Source: an uncultured bacterium (GTDB taxonomy: Bacteria > Cyanobacteriota > Vampirovibrionia > Gastranaerophilales > Gastranaerophilaceae). From it: a stretch of DNA of 10,329 bases. The position numbers and the translations under genes were made by a program. Location: assembly GCA_902489575.1 (NCBI GenBank), contig CABUAQ010000073.1:1-10329 (forward strand), read 5' to 3'. Of this stretch, positions 6,503-10,329 are shown piece after piece. Within the stretch, counting starts at the first letter, position 1. The number at the start of each line of letters is the position of its first letter. The notes under the pieces are model-generated. The model was not told the origin of the DNA and did no database searches. It saw only the letters and a program-made list of their open reading frames with translations.

Positions 6503-6523
6503 AGCTCCATTCGGAGCTTTTTT
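6503..6523. terminator. Short strong hairpin with T-tracts on both sides
   Basis: AGCTCC-ATTC-GGAGCT followed by TTTTTT on the plus strand (6518-6523). On the minus strand the hairpin is followed by GTTTTTATT. It can act in both directions. A second GGAGC at 6484-6488 could pair with the GCTCC of the hairpin instead, giving an alternative structure on the plus strand. Confidence 0.65.
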
Positions 6524-6601
6524 GTTATGATAAAAACACCTGAGCCATCTTGTCACGGAACACCTGTAGACAAAGTTTATCCCCACATCAAATATATGTA
6601 T

Positions 6602-6635
6602 AAAAAATCCCGCCGGAACAAAGTTCCGAACGGGA
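6602..6635 (-). terminator. Rho-independent terminator of the secreted-protein gene
   Basis: On the minus strand, TCCCG-TT-CGGAAC, a TTT loop and GTTCCG-G-CGGGA form an 11-base-pair stem with a small internal bulge. It is followed directly by TTTTTT (6607-6602). It lies 27 bases past the stop at 6662. Confidence 0.85.
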
Positions 6636-6661
6636 CAAAATACATTTCGTCAAAGATAAGC

Positions 6662-7267
6662 TCAAAAAGCGGGAATACGCCCCTGATTGACAGGAGTAGT
6701 CCAACAAAAAGGATTCGTTCCCGTAAACGGAATAATCGTCAGTTCCCGCTCCTCCTGATTGTCGGCACTTGTTCTGGAACAGTAACAATCCAACAATGTC
6801 ATTCCGTCTTCGCTCAACTTCAGAAATCCCCAGGCATGCCTCAATTCATAGCGCTTGCCGGACTTCGTAACGAACGACTTGGACAACGTACCGTAATCAT
6901 TATTTATGCGAAAACAGTTTAAAGTATCTTGCCGGTCAACATAATAAAAATCAACCCGCAAATTTGATTCCCCGTCGCCGTGTCGAACATATGCATTGAC
7001 CTCATCGGTAATATATCCGATAACTTCGGGATTATCTTTATACTTCTTCTGATAAAACTTCTTCATCTGCTCTATGGAACGTATTTCTTTAAACTTATAC
7101 GTACTGTAAGAAGTTTCCATTTTGAGAAAATCTTCTTTCAAAGAGTCCGGACACTGCGCAAACATCTGCGCCAAAAACTCTTTTTCAAACGAAGGTGTAA
7201 AACTTTGGGCAAATGAGCCGATGCTCAAAAACAGCCCCAACAATAATAAACTGAGTTTTCCTCTCAT
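6662..7267 (-). CDS. Secreted or periplasmic protein of unknown function
   Basis: A 201-residue protein with a clear signal peptide. A short basic start (MRGK) is followed by the hydrophobic run LSLLLLGLFLSIG and a likely cleavage after SFA at residue 20. The mature part is mixed alpha/beta without catalytic motifs that I recognise; it contains VDFYYVDRQDTLNCFRIN and YELRHAWGFLKLSEDG. The signal peptide style (SIGSFAQ) and the absence of a Shine-Dalgarno before the ATG recall Bacteroidetes secreted proteins, so acquisition from that phylum is possible but unproven. Upstream of the ATG is only A/T (ATTTAAATTATTAATGTT). It is a single-gene unit with its own terminator and is divergent from mutY. 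Base composition resembles the mutY side rather than the AT-rich island. Confidence 0.75.
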   Translation of the reverse strand: MRGKLSLLLLGLFLSIGSFAQSFTPSFEKEFLAQMFAQCPDSLKEDFLKMETSYSTYKFKEIRSIEQMKKFYQKKYKDNPEVIGYITDEVNAYVRHGDGESNLRVDFYYVDRQDTLNCFRINNDYGTLSKSFVTKSGKRYELRHAWGFLKLSEDGMTLLDCYCSRTSADNQEERELTIIPFTGTNPFCWTTPVNQGRIPAF

Positions 7268-7340
7268 AACATTAATAATTTAAATTTATAAAATAATGAA
7301 TAAACACGTTTGCCCGAATTATCACATTATCAAACAAAAA

Positions 7341-7374
7341 ACAAGTAAACCTTGTAACATTTTTCACAAGGTTT
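7341..7374. repeat. Compound dyad in the divergent intergenic region
   Basis: AAACCTTGT (7347-7355) and ACAAGGTTT (7366-7374) are perfect nine-base inverted arms. An additional ACAAG at 7341 makes a second dyad with the same CTTGT. It lies between the divergent secreted-protein gene and mutY. It could be an operator; on the minus strand it is followed by a T-rich run, so a weak terminator is also possible. Confidence 0.45.
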
Positions 7375-7453
7375 CCGAGCGAAGACCGTCAACATACCAA
7401 AAAAACAACCGTAAACTTTCTCAAATCGATATGTTAATTTTCCTCCGATTGCA

Positions 7454-7482
7454 TAGACATCAAGAAATTAAAAGAATATAAT
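7454..7482 (+). promoter_or_regulatory. Promoter of mutY, positioned for a leaderless transcript
   Basis: TAGACA (7454-7459), 17 bases, TATAAT (7477-7482): five of six and six of six matches at ideal spacing. A start site 6-8 bases past the -10 would be at 7488-7490, and the mutY ATG begins at 7490. Confidence 0.65.
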
Positions 7483-7489
7483 TGCAGGC

Positions 7490-8506
7490 ATGTCAAAACA
7501 AACTTTATCAAATCAGCTTCTTGAATGGTACAATCAAAACGGCCGCAACCTGCCCTGGCGGATCAAAGGCGGTCCCCATCCCGATCCATATGTTATTTTG
7601 GTTTCGGAACTGATGCTTCAGCAAACCACCGTTAAAACCGTCATTCCCTATTTTCACCGGTTTATGGAGCGTTTCCCCACCATAGCCGACTTGGCCGCCG
7701 CCCCGCTGGAAGAAGTCTATTTCTATTGGCAGGGACTGGGATATTACACCCGGGCCCGTTCGCTGCACGCAACCGCTCAAACCATCATGGAACAATACGG
7801 GGGACGGTTTCCCGATAATCGCCAGGATGTTCTTAAATTGAAAGGTATCGGAGAATATACCGTCGCCAGCTTTTTAGCCTTGGCTTTCAACCAACCCGAA
7901 ACCGTTATCGACGGAAACGTCATTCGCATTATCTGTCGTATGTATGGCTTCACGGAACCTGTCGAAAAAATAATGCCGCTTATTCGTGAAAAAGCCCAAG
8001 CCTTGACCAGCACAAAACATCCTGCCGACTATGCCTCCGCAATCATGGATTTGGGCGCCGGCGTCTGCACCCCCAAAAAACCGCAATGCCTGCTTTGTCC
8101 CTGGCAAAAACACTGCCAATCAAAAAACCGCCCGGATATCGAAAATATCCCCAACCGCACCAAACCGGCAAAAAAAGAAAAGCATGGCAGCGTATATCTC
8201 ATTTGCAACCGCAAAGGAGATGTTCTTATCCGTAAACGAATGGAAAAGGGGCTGCTTTCCGGACTCTACGAATTTCCCTGGCGTGACGAAGGAAACTACC
8301 CGGAATTGAACAACGCCGTTGATACCGGGCGGGAGGTCATCCACGTTTTCACCCATTTCAAACTGACGCTGAGAATATATCGCGTGCAACGTGAGCAACC
8401 CTTTGCCGACGGCTTTTTCACAACATTCTCCGACCTCGGCTCTTATCCGTTTTCAACTCTGATGAAAAAAGTCCTTAAACAAGCAGAAAACATAATCCGC
8501 AGTTAA
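7490..8506 (+). CDS. mutY: A/G-specific adenine DNA glycosylase MutY
   Basis: A 338-residue base-excision repair enzyme that removes adenine mispaired with 8-oxoguanine. The N-terminal HhH-GPD glycosylase domain has LPWR (21-24), the catalytic Glu in SELMLQQTTV (E40), the helix-hairpin-helix LKGIGEYTVASFLALAF (117-133) and the catalytic Asp in IDGNVIRI (D141). The iron-sulfur loop is complete: C193, C200, C203 and C209 in the classic C-x6-C-x2-C-x5-C spacing. The C-terminal part (from about 225) is the NUDIX-like domain that reads 8-oxoguanine, with GLLSGLYEFPW and HVFTHFKL. Length is normal. The start is fixed by the LPWR distance and the promoter; there is no good Shine-Dalgarno, only AGGC abutting the ATG, which fits a leaderless mRNA. 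It converges with the methyltransferase and overlaps it by four bases. Confidence 0.97.
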   Translation: MSKQTLSNQLLEWYNQNGRNLPWRIKGGPHPDPYVILVSELMLQQTTVKTVIPYFHRFMERFPTIADLAAAPLEEVYFYWQGLGYYTRARSLHATAQTIMEQYGGRFPDNRQDVLKLKGIGEYTVASFLALAFNQPETVIDGNVIRIICRMYGFTEPVEKIMPLIREKAQALTSTKHPADYASAIMDLGAGVCTPKKPQCLLCPWQKHCQSKNRPDIENIPNRTKPAKKEKHGSVYLICNRKGDVLIRKRMEKGLLSGLYEFPWRDEGNYPELNNAVDTGREVIHVFTHFKLTLRIYRVQREQPFADGFFTTFSDLGSYPFSTLMKKVLKQAENIIRS

Positions 8507-9249
8507 GCAATGTCGCCGACAAACAGCCGGGTATGATTAATCAGGGTAATGACGCCATCTTTTGCATACGCCCGAAACAACAGCCTCAATGCATTTTCGT
8601 ATTCTTCAAACCGCTCGTCTCCCGGAAGCAGACTGAAGGATGAAGAACAACATCTCGCAACAAATCCGTCCTCATCCCACTGCAAATTATTCGGAATTTC
8701 TTTTACGTCATACCCTTTGGCAAAAAAACTTTCTATCTTCGAGAAGGTGTCTCTTCCTTCGTCAAAGCCGCTGCGATGCGAACAATACTTTACGACGATT
8801 TCATGCCGCGCCTCTGTAAAATCATTCTTCTGCTGGTGATTATAAATGATTGCGGCTTTCGCTCCCGGTTTTGCAATCCGCCGGCATTCACGCTTAAACC
8901 CGTCAAAATCAAACCAATGAAACGATGTTGCAGCAGTAATCATATCAACGCTGCAATCAGCCAAAGTCGTACTCTCCGCGCTTCCCCGAACGGAATGAAA
9001 CAACGGAAAATGTTTAAGTTTTTCTTCCGCTACCTGCCTCATATCGTCATTAGGCTCAACGGCAAAAACTTGCGCACCTTCCTCCAACAGGCTTTGGGAA
9101 AATATCCCTGTTCCCGACCCCACGTCCGCAATTACCGGAGCAGAAACCCCCGTCAAGGAAATCAGATACAAAACGGCATCACGGGCATACCCCGGGCGGG
9201 AGGCAGCATATACTCCCGCCTTATTAGAAAACAACTCGGTATTTTTCAT
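8503..9249 (-). CDS. Class I SAM-dependent methyltransferase
   Basis: A 248-residue methyltransferase of the Methyltransf_11 type; the substrate is unknown. It opens with LFSNKAGVYAASRPGYARDA, the F-x-x-A-x-x-Y-x-x-RP-x-Y start common in this family. Motif I is DVGSGTG (42-48), the acidic residue after strand 2 is in VEPNDDM (E65), GSAE is at 89-92, and SFHWFD (109-114) is typical of the group with IAKPGAKAAI after it. The frame stays open to 9363, but only through a TTG start, and the added 38 residues have no family match. ATG 9249 has GGAG six bases upstream and a promoter at 9281-9308 that would exclude the longer form. The last stop overlaps mutY. A small-molecule methyltransferase is more likely than a DNA one, since no NPPY-type motif is present. 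Confidence 0.9.
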   Translation of the reverse strand: MKNTELFSNKAGVYAASRPGYARDAVLYLISLTGVSAPVIADVGSGTGIFSQSLLEEGAQVFAVEPNDDMRQVAEEKLKHFPLFHSVRGSAESTTLADCSVDMITAATSFHWFDFDGFKRECRRIAKPGAKAAIIYNHQQKNDFTEARHEIVVKYCSHRSGFDEGRDTFSKIESFFAKGYDVKEIPNNLQWDEDGFVARCCSSSFSLLPGDERFEEYENALRLLFRAYAKDGVITLINHTRLFVGDIA

Positions 9250-9280
9250 CAAATTCTCCGCCCTGATTTTAACTACCGTA

Positions 9281-9308
9281 ATTCTACTTGGCAGGAAACA
9301 AAAATCAA
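9281..9308 (-). promoter_or_regulatory. Putative promoter of the methyltransferase gene
   Basis: On the minus strand, TTGATT (9303-9308), 16 bases, TAGAAT (9281-9286). The expected transcript start is near 9274, leaving a short leader that contains CGGAG before ATG 9249. Its position supports the shorter protein. Confidence 0.4.
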
Positions 9309-9395
9309 CAGCGTTTTTTCCCGAGCATTGTTCAAAGATTCCGCGGATTCCCTCCCCTATCAAAATTTTACATACCGTATTTTGATTCTTTATGC

Positions 9396-9424
9396 TGGAA
9401 AAATAAGATATTAGATATTATAAT
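9396..9424 (+). promoter_or_regulatory. Putative promoter of the DUF465 gene
   Basis: TGGAAA (9396-9401), 17 bases, TATAAT (9419-9424). The -10 is perfect and the -35 matches four of six. The leader would start near 9431 and carry AGGAGG. Confidence 0.5.
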
Positions 9425-9455
9425 ATAAGTGTTATCCACCTACAGGAGGCTGCAC

Positions 9456-9635
9456 ATGGAGTATATCAATACAACTTTAGAAAGCCTTAAAATTCAGCAC
9501 GCCAGCTTGGATTCTGAGATCAAAGAAGAAGAAAGACACGTTTGGAAAAATTTAATCCGCATTGAGCAGTTAAAAAAAGAAAAGCTGCGTAAAAAAGACG
9601 AATTGCTCAGAAGAACTTTACAATTAAAACAATAA
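9456..9635 (+). CDS. DUF465 (YdcH-like) small coiled-coil protein
   Basis: A 59-residue protein with the DUF465 pattern: an early S-L-K-x-x-H-A-x-L-D segment (SLKIQHASLDSEI), a charged helix, then QLKKEKLRKKDELLRR, the conserved LKK-x-KL-x-x-KDE end. The family forms short helical hairpins or coiled coils in Proteobacteria; its role is not established. A frame from ATG 9429 is open, but ATG 9456 has a perfect AGGAGG six bases upstream, which decides the start. The gene stands alone between a good promoter and a strong terminator. No cysteine, signal peptide or membrane segment is present. Confidence 0.85.
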   Translation: MEYINTTLESLKIQHASLDSEIKEEERHVWKNLIRIEQLKKEKLRKKDELLRRTLQLKQ

Positions 9636-9655
9636 TATTATCATCTCCTCAATTG

Positions 9656-9690
9656 AAAAACGGTTTTCATTATAATGAAAACCGTTTTTT
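9656..9690 (+). terminator. Strong terminator after the DUF465 gene
   Basis: A perfect inverted repeat of 15 bases per arm (AAAAACGGTTTTCAT and its complement) around TATA, ending in TTTTTT. Because the arms begin with A5, it can also work on the opposite strand. Confidence 0.9.
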
Positions 9691-9727
9691 ACACTCAATT
9701 TTTCCGTCCACCCCGCATAAATAACTA

Positions 9728-9756
9728 TTTACTCTTTCGCAAATATTTGTTATAAT
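9728..9756 (+). promoter_or_regulatory. Promoter of the cysteine-repeat secreted protein
   Basis: TTTACT (9728-9733), 17 bases, TATAAT (9751-9756). The start would be near 9763, next to a small dyad GGAAC-AACAG-GTTCC (9765-9779) that could be an operator or a 5' hairpin. Confidence 0.5.
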
Positions 9757-9808
9757 AAAACTCAGGAACAACAGGTTCCGGACTTTTAACTATCAAAGGA
9801 CGAAAACG

Positions 9809-10329
9809 ATGAGATATTCAAGTTTATTGGCTTTGTGCGCGTTTATGCTCTGCTTAAACACGCCGGAGGTGAGAGGTGAAATTCTCGCCGTTCACACCTA
9901 TGATGTAATGACACACACCGCACTTCTTCCGAAACCTGTTGCTTCCGACAACACCTTCTCTCTTGCCGCAACCTGGTGGCTCCCAGACTGGCAGGGTGGT
10001 CAGGGCTCACGTGGTTATGACGATGCCGGTGGCGGGGACCATGACGGAAACTGTGAGAAAAACTATGGAATGCATACGCCTTCCAATATTGACGGCAGAT
10101 ATATCTGTTCTAAGTATAACTACAATGTGACCTCTTCTCTCAAATGTCACGTTAACTGTCGTTGTAAGGACGAATATAAATACACTTCTTCCAATTGTTC
10201 CGGCAACTACACAACCGCTGGAACTTCCTGTGAGGGCAAATATAACCAATGTGTATGCAAATCCGAGTTCAAATACAATTCTTCCAACTGTTCGGGAGAA
10301 TATGAAGTATCGGGAACCTCCTGCGGCGG
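9809..10329 (+). CDS. Secreted cysteine-rich repeat protein (3' end outside window)
   Basis: The first 173 codons of a larger gene; the frame is still open at the window edge. ATG 9809 follows AAAGGA by eight bases. Residues 1-23 form a signal peptide (MRYSSLLALCAFMLCLNTPE) with cleavage probably before EILA, so the product leaves the cytoplasm. A glycine/aspartate-rich section (GYDDAGGGDHDGNC, about 76-89) follows. From residue 117 the protein consists of repeats of 31 residues with the pattern C-x-CK-x-E-[YF]-KY-x-SSNCSG-x-Y-x4-GTSC-x-G. Four cysteines per unit suggest disulfide-stabilised modules, perhaps an extracellular or surface structure. I have the impression of similar CKSEFKY-type repeats in secreted proteins of gut Alphaproteobacteria, but I cannot name a family or ligand. 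Confidence 0.85.
   Translation, partial: MRYSSLLALCAFMLCLNTPEVRGEILAVHTYDVMTHTALLPKPVASDNTFSLAATWWLPDWQGGQGSRGYDDAGGGDHDGNCEKNYGMHTPSNIDGRYICSKYNYNVTSSLKCHVNCRCKDEYKYTSSNCSGNYTTAGTSCEGKYNQCVCKSEFKYNSSNCSGEYEVSGTSCG
10157..10329 (+). repeat. Tandem 93-base repeats encoding cysteine-rich modules
   Basis: Unit 1 spans 10157-10249 and unit 2 starts at 10250 and runs off the window. The units match in protein (CRCKDEYKYTSSNCSG against CVCKSEFKYNSSNCSG) and closely in DNA around the SSNCSG core, so they arose by duplication and may vary in number between strains. Confidence 0.85.

Noticed and set aside
6545..6580. Direct repeats ACACCTGA and ACACCTGT
   Set aside because: Only two short copies spaced about 24 bases; no partner elsewhere to support an attachment site or regulatory array.
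6341..6922. 193-residue plus-strand ORF
   Set aside because: It crosses two terminator hairpins and runs antisense to the signal-peptide protein; no start site with a Shine-Dalgarno and no recognisable motifs.
7296..7481. 61-residue plus-strand ORF upstream of mutY
   Set aside because: It contains the dyad at 7341-7374 and the mutY promoter, lacks a Shine-Dalgarno and is of low protein quality.
9250..9363. N-terminal extension of the methyltransferase
   Set aside because: It needs a TTG start without a good Shine-Dalgarno, contains the likely promoter, and the added residues do not resemble the family.
9432..9440. TTATCCACC, one base from a DnaA box
   Set aside because: A single near-match at the DUF465 leader, with no cluster or AT-rich unwinding element beside it, is expected by chance.
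10007..10249. 80-residue minus-strand ORF in the right end
   Set aside because: It is antisense to the cysteine-repeat gene and arises from its repeated codons.

Overview
The window reads as a chromosomal segment of an AT-rich, probably host-associated and uncultured alphaproteobacterium. The best taxonomic hints are on the right. They are an alphaproteobacterial-looking MutY with all four iron-sulfur cysteines, a DUF465 (YdcH-like) small protein with a perfect Shine-Dalgarno, and a secreted protein with cysteine-rich repeats of a kind I associate with gut Alphaproteobacteria. This is pattern recognition, not a phylogeny.

Layout. Bases 1-6400 are very AT-rich and hold accessory genes. They start with the end of a plus-strand helix-turn-helix protein (3-299). 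A convergent DUF4143-type P-loop ATPase follows (310-1527, minus), then about 550 bases of intergenic repeats. Next comes a three-gene minus-strand operon (5591 down to 2079) that I identify as an ABC-3C (ABC three-component) conflict system. It consists of a nuclease-type effector with the ABC-3C C-terminal domain, a small middle component and a DUF3732 SMC/Rad50-like ABC ATPase. The three genes overlap by 11 and 1 bases, so they are tightly coupled. The nuclease is presumably the toxic part and the ATPase and middle component the sensor or gate; this is inference from the family.

A second intergenic block (5592-6090) carries a decayed coding stretch. It also carries a third copy of a 29-base palindrome and a third copy of an ATCGGTAAA-type repeat, both of which also lie left of the operon. 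The ABC-3C operon is therefore bracketed by the same repeat set in the same orientation. A cluster of very small minus-strand ORFs (6091-6383, possibly reaching 6510) follows.

From about 6500 the composition becomes less AT-rich and the genes look like ordinary chromosome, except for a secreted protein of Bacteroidetes flavour at 6662-7267. mutY (7490-8506, plus) has a near-consensus promoter placed so that its mRNA may be leaderless. It converges on a SAM-dependent methyltransferase (8503-9249, minus), and the two stop codons share a TTAA. A DUF465 gene with a strong terminator and the start of the cysteine-repeat secreted protein (9809 to the window end) complete the window.

The main system of interest is the nuclease-type ABC-3C operon in its repeat-bracketed setting. 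The class is already described computationally, so the novelty lies in this member, its flanks and the small-ORF cluster. I saw no rRNA, tRNA, CRISPR array, transposase or integrase.
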